From contig JAMPYE010000074.1 in assembly GCA_023700825.1 (NCBI GenBank), positions 1 through 12,715 of the forward strand: 12,715 nt of DNA, given 5' to 3'. A program made the translations under genes and the position numbers. Positions 1 through 6,999 of the stretch are shown piece after piece. Each line of letters starts with the position of its first letter. Positions within the stretch are counted from its first letter, which is position 1. This DNA comes from Thermoanaerobaculia bacterium. GTDB lineage: Bacteria > Acidobacteriota > Thermoanaerobaculia > Gp7-AA8. The notes under the pieces are model-generated. The model had not been told where the DNA came from, made no database searches, and saw nothing but the letters and a program-made list of their open reading frames with translations.

Positions 1-379
1 CTTCTGCGAGACGCGGCGCGCAGAAGGTGCACTTCGTCATCACGCCGCGCTGGTCGTCGAACTTCGGCGCGTCGTAAGGGCAGACCCACGAGCAGTAGCG
101 GCAGCCGATGCACTTTTCGGGGTCGAGCATCACCGCGCCCGTCTTTTCGTCGCGGTCATACGCCGCGGCGGGGCAGCCGAGCGCGCAGGCTGGGGTGTCG
201 CAGTGGTTGCATGCGAGACTCAAGTGACGCGTCGGCAGCTCGGGATGCCGCGACGGATTGAAGGTCGAGATCGTTCGCCAGCCGGTGTCGCGCCCCTCGT
301 TGTTCTCGATGCCGCAGGCGATGCGACAGGCCTCGCAGGCGGTGCAGCGATCGGGGTCGAACAGGAAGGCGGCCCTCAC
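1..379 (-). CDS. DmsB-type four-cluster ferredoxin subunit (3' end outside window)
   Basis: Electron-transfer subunit of a DMSO-reductase-family molybdoenzyme, passing electrons between the catalytic subunit and a membrane or soluble partner. The first 126 residues are present. Cysteine groups visible: Cys12-15-18-22 (CxxCxxCxxxC), Cys57-60-65-69 (CxxCx4CxxxC, then Pro), Cys90-93-96-100 (CxxCxxCxxxC, then Pro) and the start of a fourth group at Cys117/Cys120. This order is characteristic of DmsB/NrfC/PsrB proteins with four [4Fe-4S] clusters. The start is GTG, sharing a 4-base GTGA overlap with the stop of the upstream molybdopterin gene, so the two are translationally coupled. There is no Tat or Sec leader. 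The missing C-terminus would complete cluster four; a membrane anchor gene (NrfD/DmsC type) may follow outside the window. The family is clear, the substrate is not. Confidence 0.93.
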   Translation of the reverse strand, partial: MRAAFLFDPDRCTACEACRIACGIENNEGRDTGWRTISTFNPSRHPELPTRHLSLACNHCDTPACALGCPAAAYDRDEKTGAVMLDPEKCIGCRYCSWVCPYDAPKFDDQRGVMTKCTFCAPRLAE

Positions 380-2412
380 GCGCGGGAAACCTCGACGGCG
401 TTGTCGTGAAAGGCGGCTCCGTAGCCCATGTCGGTTTCGCGCCCCGCCGACAGCATGTTGACCGCGCCGCCCTCGGTGAGCCAGAAGCCGTTCGTCACGG
501 CGACACAGCCGGGACGGAGCCCGTAATCGAGCTTCACCGGCAGCGTCAGCGAGCCCCGCTCGTTCCAGATTCGCGCGCGGTCGCCCTCGGCGATTCCGCG
601 GGCCGTCGCGTCGGCAGGGTGCATCGCGACGAAGGGCGCAGGCGCCATGCGGCGTATCGTCTCGAGGTTTCCGAACTGGCTGTGGATCCGGTTCTTCGTG
701 TTCGGCGTCAGGATGTGGAGCGGGAAGCGGCCGCCGCGCTCCGGTCTTTCGTCGGGCTCGCGGAAAGCCGGCAGCTCGTCGAGACCCCAGCGCGCGCGCG
801 CCTCATCGCTCCTGAGCTCGATCTTTCCCGACGGCGTCGGGAACCGGAGATCGTCGAATGCCACCTCTCGAAAGTCGGGTGACAGCACCGGTCCCTGTCT
901 CAGCTGGTCGAGCGTGATCCCGAACTTCGAGAGCTTCGCCGTGAGCCACGACTCGATGGCCTCGTTCGACGGGCCGGGAAGCGCGGCGTCGAGCTGTCCC
1001 TCGTCGATGCCCAGCCGGTGGCCTAACGCGCGATAGATCTCGGTCTCCGGCTTCACCTCCGTGGGCGGCTCGACGATCTTCGGGCGGATTTGAAGGTAGG
1101 GATGCCAGTAGGCGCCGATCACGTCGGTCTGCTCGAAGAGGTTCTTGGCGGGGAGGACGACGTCGGCCTCGCGTGCCGTGTCGGTCATGAACTCCTCGAC
1201 GACGACGCGGAACTCGAGCCGGCGGAAGGCCTCGACGACGGTTCGCGTGTCGGGATTCTGCGGGATGGGATTTCCGCGCTCGACCCAGGCGAAGGCGAGA
1301 GGCGGGTCGCTCTGCGCGAGCATGTCGCGCCCGAGCTTCGCTGTGGAGATCGACACGCGGACCACGCCGTCGGGAGTCGCGGGCGGATAGAAGTCGACCG
1401 GGTCCTTCACGTGCGAGAAGACCTGCGTCTGCAGGTTCGCGTACATCCAGCCGGCACCCGGCTTCCCGATGTTGCCGGTGATCGCGAGGAGAGCGAGCAT
1501 TGCGCGCATCGCCTGTCCCGAATTCGTGAAGCGCTGCATGCCGAAGCCCGGGCTGATCGTCGCCGGCGTCATCGCCGCGAAGAGAGACGCAAAGAGCTCG
1601 ATCTGCCCGGCCTTCAGCCCGGTGATGCCGGCGGTGCGCTCGGGTGTGAACTCCTCCACGAGCCTCGCGTACTCGTCGAATCCGAGGACGTGAGCGTCGA
1701 CGAACGGGCGATCGACGTAGCCGTCGCGAACGAGCAGGTGGCCGACTCCGAGCGCGAGCGCCCCGTCCGTTCCCGGCCTCAGCTGCAGCAGGAGATCGGC
1801 GCGCTCCGCGGTCTCCGTGCGTCGAGGGTCGACGACGACCAGCTTCGCTCCCGCCTCGAGCGCGCGGTCGACGTGGAGCATCTGGTGGATGTTCGTCTCC
1901 GCGCTGTTCTTTCCCCAGAGGACGATCAGCTTCGCGTTCGCGAGATCCCACGGCGCGTTGTGCGAGTTGTCGCCCAATGTCAGGCGCGTCGCCTCGAGCC
2001 CGGCAGGCCAGCAGAGATCGCCGTAGGTCGTGGTGCAGCCGCCGAAGAGGCGCCAGAATGCGAGCCCCGCCGAATTGAGCAGCCCCTTCGTTCCGCTGCC
2101 GGTGTAGTACAGGACGCTTTGCGGCCCGAACCTCGATCGAACGTCCTCGAGCTTCGACGCGATCAACTCGATCGCCTCGCCCCACGCGAACGGCCGAAAT
2201 TGCCCGTCCGGCCCGCGCCGCATCGGCCGCACGACGCGCTCGGGCGAGTGCGCCCGCTCGACGTACGAGAGGCCCTTGATGCAAGGCCCCTCCGGTGTCG
2301 CGAGATTCGCCGGCACCCCTTCGATCTTCACGACCCGGTTGTTCTCCACCGTCACGTTCATCGAGCAGGTCGAGTAACAGTTGCGCGGGCAGGCGGAGAG
2401 GAAGGTGGGCAC
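376..2412 (-). CDS. DMSO-reductase-family molybdopterin oxidoreductase, catalytic subunit
   Basis: Catalytic subunit with a bis-molybdopterin cofactor, 678 residues, complete. The N-terminus binds a [4Fe-4S] cluster through Cys8, Cys12, Cys16 and Cys44 (CPRNCYSTC, later PCIKG). Later family landmarks include GKNSAETN, VVVDPRRTETAERAD, the late GNPIPQNPDT and VVVEEFMTDTAREADVVLPA stretches, and the C-terminal cofactor-cap domain (LHILTPNTKNRIHSQFGN onward). Cys134 (GDLCWPAG) is the likely Mo or W ligand; this is inferred from position. The GTG start is forced: an in-frame TAA lies 12 nt upstream, and a later start would lose the cluster ligands. There is no twin-arginine leader, so the enzyme is probably cytoplasmic. 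It overlaps the ferredoxin gene downstream. The family includes DMSO, polysulfide, thiosulfate and formate enzymes and I cannot assign the substrate. Confidence 0.93.
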   Translation of the reverse strand: MPTFLSACPRNCYSTCSMNVTVENNRVVKIEGVPANLATPEGPCIKGLSYVERAHSPERVVRPMRRGPDGQFRPFAWGEAIELIASKLEDVRSRFGPQSVLYYTGSGTKGLLNSAGLAFWRLFGGCTTTYGDLCWPAGLEATRLTLGDNSHNAPWDLANAKLIVLWGKNSAETNIHQMLHVDRALEAGAKLVVVDPRRTETAERADLLLQLRPGTDGALALGVGHLLVRDGYVDRPFVDAHVLGFDEYARLVEEFTPERTAGITGLKAGQIELFASLFAAMTPATISPGFGMQRFTNSGQAMRAMLALLAITGNIGKPGAGWMYANLQTQVFSHVKDPVDFYPPATPDGVVRVSISTAKLGRDMLAQSDPPLAFAWVERGNPIPQNPDTRTVVEAFRRLEFRVVVEEFMTDTAREADVVLPAKNLFEQTDVIGAYWHPYLQIRPKIVEPPTEVKPETEIYRALGHRLGIDEGQLDAALPGPSNEAIESWLTAKLSKFGITLDQLRQGPVLSPDFREVAFDDLRFPTPSGKIELRSDEARARWGLDELPAFREPDERPERGGRFPLHILTPNTKNRIHSQFGNLETIRRMAPAPFVAMHPADATARGIAEGDRARIWNERGSLTLPVKLDYGLRPGCVAVTNGFWLTEGGAVNMLSAGRETDMGYGAAFHDNAVEVSRA

Positions 2413-2418
2413 GACGTT

Positions 2419-2424
2419 AGTTTA
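2419..2424 (-). promoter_or_regulatory. Candidate leaderless -10 box of the molybdopterin gene
   Basis: TAAACT read on the minus strand, ending exactly 6 nt before the GTG start. No Shine-Dalgarno is present between it and the start, and no good -35 lies 16-18 bp upstream. The geometry matches leaderless promoters, where the start codon is at or next to +1. It rests on a short motif and is supported mainly by the identical arrangement at pdxH. Confidence 0.35.
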
Positions 2425-2454
2425 GGCGATGGTGCGGCCTGGGGGTGCCTGAGT

Positions 2455-2591
2455 ATTTCGGATTTCGGCTTGCGGATTGCGGATTTGAAAACCTTGATGC
2501 GGAGCCGCCCTCGAAGTTGTCCTACGAAGGCTCGTGGAACGAGCGGCCTCGGAATTCGAAATCCGAAATCCGCAATCCGCAATCCGAAATG
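2455..2591. repeat. Inverted pair of heptad repeat arrays (AATCCGM family)
   Basis: Two arms of 7-bp units face each other. The right arm (2557-2591) reads CGAAATC, CGAAATC, CGCAATC, CGCAATC, CGAAAT. The left arm (about 2454-2488) is the same kind of unit on the other strand: TATTTCG, GATTTCG, GCTTGCG, GATTGCG, GATTTGA. The spacer of about 68 bp carries a perfect small hairpin, GCTCGT-GGA-ACGAGC (2530-2544). The element fills most of the gap between the molybdopterin start and the pdxH stop. No transposase or target-site duplication is visible. A one-arm relative with four units is at 7791-7818. Function unknown; it could be a non-autonomous mobile or REP-like element, and its transcript would fold into a long hairpin. 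Confidence 0.85.
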
Positions 2592-2595
2592 TCTC

Positions 2596-3198
2596 TCACG
2601 GTGCCAGCCTGTCGATCCACCAGGCCTGGCCGACTCGCGTGTAGCGGAGGCGGTCGTGGAGCCGGTTCTCCTGGCCCTGCCAGAACTCGATGCGCTGCGG
2701 CACCACGCGATAGCCGCCCCAGAACTTCGGGCACGGCACCTCGCTGCCGGCGAACTTCGCCTCGATCTCGGCAACCTGGCGTTCGAGCAGCTCGCGCGAG
2801 GGGATGACCTTGCTCTGCTCCGAGGCCCAGGCGCCGATCTGGCTTCCCCGGGGGCGCGTCGCGAAGTACGCCTCGGATTCCTCGCGGCTCGTTCGTTCCG
2901 CGCGGCCCTCGATTCTCACCTGGTGCAGTTGCTCGTACCAGTGGATGGAGAGCGCCGCGCGGGGGTCGCGGTCGAGCTCGCGCGCCTTACGGCTTCCGTA
3001 GTTCGTGAAGAAGACGAAGCCGCGCGCGTCGAACTGCTTGAGCAGCACGATGCGCGACACGGGAGCGCCTGCGTCGTCGATGGTCGCGAGCGAGATGCAC
3101 TGGCGTCGCTCCTCGCCCAGCGCCAGCGACTCGTCCCACCAGAGGCGGAACTGTTCGATCGGATCGGGGTGTGCGGTCGACTCGAGAAGGTCGGGCAT
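2596..3198 (-). CDS. pdxH: Pyridoxamine 5'-phosphate oxidase
   Basis: FMN-dependent oxidase making pyridoxal 5'-phosphate from pyridoxamine or pyridoxine 5'-phosphate, in the cytoplasm. Full length at 200 residues. Diagnostic stretches run in order: RIVLLK and TNYGSRKARELD (FMN binding), RPRGSQIGAWAS, the C-terminal WGGYRVVP, IEFWQG, NRLHDR (Arg179 and His181 match the PLP-contacting pair in E. coli PdxH) and the terminal RLAP. It lies 168 bp downstream of mmdB on the same strand but appears to have its own leaderless promoter. Its product is the cofactor of the PLP enzyme at 7950-9134, but the two are not in one operon. There is no Shine-Dalgarno at the ATG. Confidence 0.97.
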   Translation of the reverse strand: MPDLLESTAHPDPIEQFRLWWDESLALGEERRQCISLATIDDAGAPVSRIVLLKQFDARGFVFFTNYGSRKARELDRDPRAALSIHWYEQLHQVRIEGRAERTSREESEAYFATRPRGSQIGAWASEQSKVIPSRELLERQVAEIEAKFAGSEVPCPKFWGGYRVVPQRIEFWQGQENRLHDRLRYTRVGQAWWIDRLAP

Positions 3199-3204
3199 GG
3201 AGCG

Positions 3205-3210
3205 ATTTTA
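3205..3210 (-). promoter_or_regulatory. Candidate leaderless -10 box of pdxH
   Basis: TAAAAT on the minus strand, one mismatch from TATAAT, ends 6 nt before the pdxH ATG. The intervening CGCTCC is not a ribosome-binding site. A TTGCGC lies upstream (3236 to 3231), but the 20-bp spacer is long. The spacing is the same as at the molybdopterin gene start (2419-2424). Confidence 0.45.
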
Positions 3211-3256
3211 CGCGAGGAGCGATGTCGAGCGCGCAAGCGAAGCTCGCGCCGTCACT

Positions 3257-3277
3257 CGCGGAAGCGCAGCTTCCGCG
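3257..3277. terminator. Strong 9-bp hairpin downstream of mmdB, possible 3' end structure
   Basis: CGCGGAAGC (3257-3265), loop GCA, GCTTCCGCG (3269-3277): a perfect 9-bp stem about 90 nt past the mmdB stop and upstream of pdxH. A smaller stem CGCCGA/TCGGCG (3307-3312 with 3322-3327) lies closer to the stop. Neither is followed by a U-run on the minus strand, so this is not a classical intrinsic terminator. It may protect the mmd mRNA 3' end or assist factor-dependent termination. Confidence 0.4.
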
Positions 3278-3366
3278 CCTTCTATCGTCACAGGGTGGGA
3301 AGAGACCGCCGACGCTGCGCTTCGGCGAGGGGAAGTGTGCAAGCTGTGCTTGTGCAGTCCACATGC

Positions 3367-4488
3367 CTACCCCGCCCCCATCAACGCCAGCAGCACGCCT
3401 CCTGCGACCACGCTGGCAACCTGTCCGGCCGCGTTCGCGCCCATGGCGTGCATCAGTATGAAGTTCTCGAAGTCCTCTTCCGCGGCCACCTTCTGGACGA
3501 CGCGCGCCGCCATCGGGAAGGCGCTGATGCCTGCCGCTCCGATCAGCGGATTGAACCTCCCTCCGCTCATCACGTTCATCAGCTTTCCGAACATCAGCCC
3601 CGTTGCCGTGTCGAGGGCGAAAGCGAGTATGCCGAGGACGAGAATCGCAAGGGTCGACGGCTTGAGGAAATGCGCGCCGACCATCGTCGATCCGATCGCG
3701 AGCCCGAGGAAAAGCGTCACGGTGTTCGCGATCTCGTTCGACGACGCTTTCGTCAGTCGCTCGACCACTCCCGATTCCTTGAGCAGGTTGCCGAGCATCA
3801 GCATGCCGATCAGGGGCGTCGCGAAGGGCACGAGCGTCCCGACGACGATCGTGACGCCGATGGGGAAGAGAATCCGGGTCCGCTTCGAGATCGACCGCTG
3901 GCTGTAAGGCATCCTGATGCCGCGTTCCTTCTTCGTCGTCAGCAGCCGCATCACCGGCGGCATGATGATCGGCACGAGCGACATGTAGCTGTAGGCCGCG
4001 ACGGTGATCGGCCCGAGCAGATGCGGCGCCAGGATTCCGCTGACGTAGATCGACGTCGGGCCGTCGATCGCGCCGATGATCCCGATCGACGCGGCCTCGG
4101 GGCGCGAGAAGCCGAAGGCGAGCGCGAGGATCAGCGTTCCGAAGATGCCGAACTGGCCCGCCGCTCCGAGCAGCACCATCTTTGGGTTCTCGAGCAGCGG
4201 CCCGAAATCGGTGAGCGCGCCGATGCCGATGAAGATCAGCAGCGGGAAGAGCTCGTTCGTGATCCCCGTGTTGTACAGGACCGTCAGCATCCCGTCTTCG
4301 TTGAGAAGCGGCGAGAGCGGAAGGTTCGCGAGCATGCAGCCGGCGCCGATGGGCAGCAGCAGCAGCGGCTCGTACTCCTTGACGATGCCGAGGTAGAAGA
4401 GGATGCCCGCGATGGCGAGCATGACGAGCGACTCCCAGGAGACGTTGTCGATCCCCTGCATGAGCCGTGATACCAGGTCGGCATTCAT
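3367..4488 (-). CDS. mmdB: Na+-pumping decarboxylase beta subunit (membrane carboxybiotin decarboxylase)
   Basis: Integral membrane subunit that decarboxylates carboxybiotin and couples it to Na+ export; 373 residues, the usual size. Many hydrophobic segments are spread over the whole length. The signature loop GIIGAIDGPTSIY carries Asp142, corresponding to the essential Asp203 of Klebsiella OadB. The late NPLIGAAGISAFPMAARV stretch matches the second conserved, Na+-binding re-entrant region of the family. The ATG overlaps the mmdC stop as ATGA. It is the last gene of the mmdA-D-C-B set. The beta subunits of oxaloacetate, glutaconyl-CoA and methylmalonyl-CoA decarboxylases are near-interchangeable in sequence, so the substrate assignment comes from the carboxyltransferase partner. 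Confidence 0.95.
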   Translation of the reverse strand: MNADLVSRLMQGIDNVSWESLVMLAIAGILFYLGIVKEYEPLLLLPIGAGCMLANLPLSPLLNEDGMLTVLYNTGITNELFPLLIFIGIGALTDFGPLLENPKMVLLGAAGQFGIFGTLILALAFGFSRPEAASIGIIGAIDGPTSIYVSGILAPHLLGPITVAAYSYMSLVPIIMPPVMRLLTTKKERGIRMPYSQRSISKRTRILFPIGVTIVVGTLVPFATPLIGMLMLGNLLKESGVVERLTKASSNEIANTVTLFLGLAIGSTMVGAHFLKPSTLAILVLGILAFALDTATGLMFGKLMNVMSGGRFNPLIGAAGISAFPMAARVVQKVAAEEDFENFILMHAMGANAAGQVASVVAGGVLLALMGAG

Positions 4489-4991
4489 TTGGCCGGTTCC
4501 TCGAACTTCATCAGCTCGTCGCCGAACGCCACCTGCTGCTGCGCGCTGACGAGAATCTCCGACACCACCGTGTCACGCGGCGCGCGGATGGCGTTGATCA
4601 TCTTCATCGCCTCGAGGTTGACGAGCGTCTGGCCGCGCTTGACCTGCTGGCCGACGGACACTTCGATCGACGTGATGACACCGGGCATCGGCGCAGTCAG
4701 CGACTTCGAGACGGTGATCGTCGCCGTGTTCGTCACGGCGGGGCGAGCGACCGGGACCGGCGCGACGCTGCCCGTGTTCGTCGGCGAGGGAGGCGGGGGC
4801 GGCGCCACCGGCGCGATCCCCATCGCCTTGGTCATCACCGGCGTGATGGCGGCCTCGGGGAGATCGGTGTCGTCGACGAGCTGCACGTCGATCTGCCGGT
4901 CCCCGTACAGCACTTCGAAGCGATCCGATTCGAGCTCGCGCACGTCGAGCACGACGTTTCTTCCGTTGACGACGATGGTGTATCGGCGCAT
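4485..4991 (-). CDS. mmdC: Biotin carboxyl carrier subunit of the decarboxylase
   Basis: Carries the biotin that shuttles CO2 from the carboxyltransferase to the membrane subunit. 168 residues: an N-terminal domain of about 55 residues, a flexible Pro/Ala/Val linker (about 60-90, including PPPPPSP), and a C-terminal biotinyl domain (about 95-165). The biotinylation motif EAMKM places the modified lysine at Lys130, and the preceding APMPGVI is the family's conserved entry strand. It follows the mmdD stop after only 3 nt and overlaps mmdB by 4 bp, so translation is coupled. No biotin ligase gene is nearby. Longer than the 120-135 residues of many MmdC proteins because of the N-terminal domain, as is common in non-Firmicute homologues. 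Confidence 0.93.
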   Translation of the reverse strand: MRRYTIVVNGRNVVLDVRELESDRFEVLYGDRQIDVQLVDDTDLPEAAITPVMTKAMGIAPVAPPPPPSPTNTGSVAPVPVARPAVTNTATITVSKSLTAPMPGVITSIEVSVGQQVKRGQTLVNLEAMKMINAIRAPRDTVVSEILVSAQQQVAFGDELMKFEEPAK

Positions 4992-4994
4992 AGG

Positions 4995-5360
4995 TCACCG
5001 TTTCGGGGGGACGTTGCCCCGCGTCTGTCGAGTTCGTCCGGCGGCGAGCCACCGGCTGGCGTAGAGCTGGCTTCCTGGTTTCGCGCTGCGCATCGCCGGC
5101 GCCGCCTGGCGCCTTCGCGCGGAGGTGTGGGTGAGCACCGCGATCGTGATTGCCGCGACGACCTCGGGCTCGAGGTCGAACGCGTCGGCGACGATGACGC
5201 GAACGGGCGGGGCGGGAGGCGCGCCCTCCGCGATCTCCTCCTCCGACGCGCGGTCGAGCCTGCCGACGATCGCGAGGAAGCCCCAGAGCAGCGTGAGGAG
5301 CGCGAAGACGAGCCCCATGCCGTAGAGCGTGATCTCGAGTCCGAATCCGAGGTTTTCCAT
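4995..5360 (-). CDS. mmdD: Small membrane-anchor subunit (OadG/MmdD-like)
   Basis: Assembly subunit that holds the soluble carboxyltransferase against the membrane pump. 121 residues with one N-terminal membrane segment (about 8-33, starting GLEITLYGMGLVFALLTLLW), an acidic and Pro/Ala-rich stretch (about 37-53), a small mid domain, and a basic tail containing SRWLAAGR, resembling OadG C-termini. It starts 10 nt after mmdA; a GAGGA in the junction serves as ribosome-binding site. Sequence conservation is low in this subunit family, so the call depends on the membrane segment, length and position between mmdA and mmdC, the same order as in Propionigenium and Veillonella. Confidence 0.85.
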   Translation of the reverse strand: MENLGFGLEITLYGMGLVFALLTLLWGFLAIVGRLDRASEEEIAEGAPPAPPVRVIVADAFDLEPEVVAAITIAVLTHTSARRRQAAPAMRSAKPGSQLYASRWLAAGRTRQTRGNVPPKR

Positions 5361-5370
5361 CGCGTCCTCG

Positions 5371-6915
5371 CTACGACGGAATGAGGCCGTGCTTGCGGCT
5401 CGGGTTGAGCTGCACCTTCGTGCGCAGGACCTCGAGCGCGCGGATCAGGCGCGGCCGAGTCTCGTGCGGTTCGATGACCTCGTCGATCTGTCCGAGGTCC
5501 GCGGCGCGGTACGGATTGAAGAACGCTTCGCGGTACTGCTGAACGAACTCGCGCTCGAGCGCGACGGGATCCTTCGCCGCCTTGATCTCCTTGCGGCGGA
5601 GGATTCGCACGGCGCCGTCGGGGCCCATGACCGCGATCTGCCCGGTGGGCCAGGCGAAGTTCAGGTCGCAACGGAGTTGCTTGGAGCTCATCGCCACGTA
5701 GGCGCCGCCGATCGCCTTGCGGACGACAATCGAGATCTTCGGCACCGTCGCTGCGCTGTAGCCGTAGATGATCTTCGCGCCGTGGCGGATGACGCCGCCG
5801 TACTCCTGCTCGACGCCGGGGAGGAAGCCCGGGGTGTCGACGAAGGTGACGATCGGGACGTTGTAGGTGTCGCAGATGCGCGTGAAGCGCGAGATCTTGT
5901 CGCTCGAGTCGATGTCGAGCGAGCCCGCGAGGTGCATCGGCTGGTTGCCGACCACGCCGACCGCGTAGCCGTCGAGACGGGCGAAGCCGACGATGGCGTT
6001 GCAGGCGAAGTAGGGGTGGATCTCCAGGACGCTGTCGCGATCGAAGACCATCTCGATCACGCGGCGCATGTCGTACGGCTCCTTCTCTTCGACGGGGATG
6101 ATCGTGTCGAGCTCCGCGTCCATCCGCTCGGGTGGGTCGTACGGGGTGATGCGCGGCGGGTCCTCGTTGTTGTTCTGCGGGAGGTAGCTGAGCAGCACCT
6201 TGACCTCTTCGATCGCCTCCTGCTCGCTGTCGGCGACGAGGTGGGTGCATCCGCTCAGCGTGGAGTGGGCCTCGGCGCCGCCTAACTCCTGCACCGTCAC
6301 GTCGCGGCCGGTCACGGCCTTGATCACCTCGGGGCCGGTGAGGAACATGAAGCTCGTGTCGCGCGTCATGATCACGAAGTCCATGAGGGCGGGCGAGTAG
6401 ACCGCGCCGCCGGCGCACGGGCCGAGGATCACGGAGATCTGCGGGATGACGCCGGAGGCCAGGACATTGCGCATGAAGACCTCGCCGTAGGCGGCGAGGG
6501 ACCGGACTCCCTCCTGGATGCGTGCGCCCCCCGAGTCGTTGAGGCCGATGAGCGGGATGCCGCTCTCGATCGCGAGATCCTGGACGCGGCAGATCTTGTT
6601 CGACTGGACGGTGCCGAACGACCCGCCCAGGACCGTGAAGTCCTGCGCGAAGACGGCGACGCGGCGGCCGTTGATCCGGCCGAAGCCCGTGACGACGCCG
6701 TCGCCCGGGAAGCGCTGCGAGTCGAGGCCGAACTCGGTGATGTCGTGCGTGGCGAGCGCGCCGAGCTCCTGGAACGAGCCTTCGTCGAGTAGAAGGGCGA
6801 GACGCTCGCGAGCCGTCAGCTTTCCCTTCTGATGCTGCTGCGAGATCTTGTCCTGGCCGCCGCCGAGAAGCGCTTTTTCGCGCATCTCGCGGAGTCGGGT
6901 GAGGTAGTCGTGCAT
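5371..6915 (-). CDS. mmdA: Methylmalonyl-CoA decarboxylase carboxyltransferase subunit
   Basis: Crotonase-fold carboxyltransferase moving the carboxyl group of (S)-methylmalonyl-CoA to biotin on MmdC, releasing propionyl-CoA. 514 residues, typical for MmdA/PccB. Visible motifs: the N-terminal KGKLTARER, GDGVVTG (71-77), the first oxyanion-hole region DSGGARIQEGV (127-137), GPCAGGAVYSPALMDF (165-180), and in the second half DTPGFLPGVEQE and GGAYVAMSSK. The C-terminus ends in a basic-Gly-Ile-Pro tail typical of the family. The ATG at 6915 has a GGAGG about 10 nt upstream; the open frame extends back to 7497, but that part is arginine-rich and unlike the family. No biotin carboxylase gene is present and a Na+-pump beta subunit follows, so decarboxylase is favoured over propionyl-CoA carboxylase. 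Confidence 0.95.
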   Translation of the reverse strand: MHDYLTRLREMREKALLGGGQDKISQQHQKGKLTARERLALLLDEGSFQELGALATHDITEFGLDSQRFPGDGVVTGFGRINGRRVAVFAQDFTVLGGSFGTVQSNKICRVQDLAIESGIPLIGLNDSGGARIQEGVRSLAAYGEVFMRNVLASGVIPQISVILGPCAGGAVYSPALMDFVIMTRDTSFMFLTGPEVIKAVTGRDVTVQELGGAEAHSTLSGCTHLVADSEQEAIEEVKVLLSYLPQNNNEDPPRITPYDPPERMDAELDTIIPVEEKEPYDMRRVIEMVFDRDSVLEIHPYFACNAIVGFARLDGYAVGVVGNQPMHLAGSLDIDSSDKISRFTRICDTYNVPIVTFVDTPGFLPGVEQEYGGVIRHGAKIIYGYSAATVPKISIVVRKAIGGAYVAMSSKQLRCDLNFAWPTGQIAVMGPDGAVRILRRKEIKAAKDPVALEREFVQQYREAFFNPYRAADLGQIDEVIEPHETRPRLIRALEVLRTKVQLNPSRKHGLIPS

Positions 6916-6999
6916 GGCGGGTGGACCTCCGGTGCGGATGGTGCAATCGTCAACGGAAGTATCCGGCTTGGGGCGAACGCGGTGAGGCGGGCGGCGCCA

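Noticed and set aside
2455..2591. CRISPR array
   Set aside because: The repeated units are 7 bp, contiguous and without spacers, arranged in two opposing arms; no cas gene is present.
1090..4470. An open frame of 1126 codons on the plus strand across the molybdopterin, pdxH and mmdB genes
   Set aside because: It is antisense to three well-supported genes, crosses their intergenic gaps, and its translation is Arg/Asp/Glu/His-rich low-complexity sequence typical of the complementary frame of high-GC genes.
4835..6946. A 703-codon minus-strand open frame
   Set aside because: It overlaps mmdA, mmdD and mmdC in another frame, is Arg-rich, and has no recognisable motif.
6950..6990. A short stretch (minus-strand reading VRPKPDT) resembling dispersed repeats I recall from acidobacterial genomes
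   Set aside because: Only one copy is in the window, so repeat status cannot be shown from this sequence.
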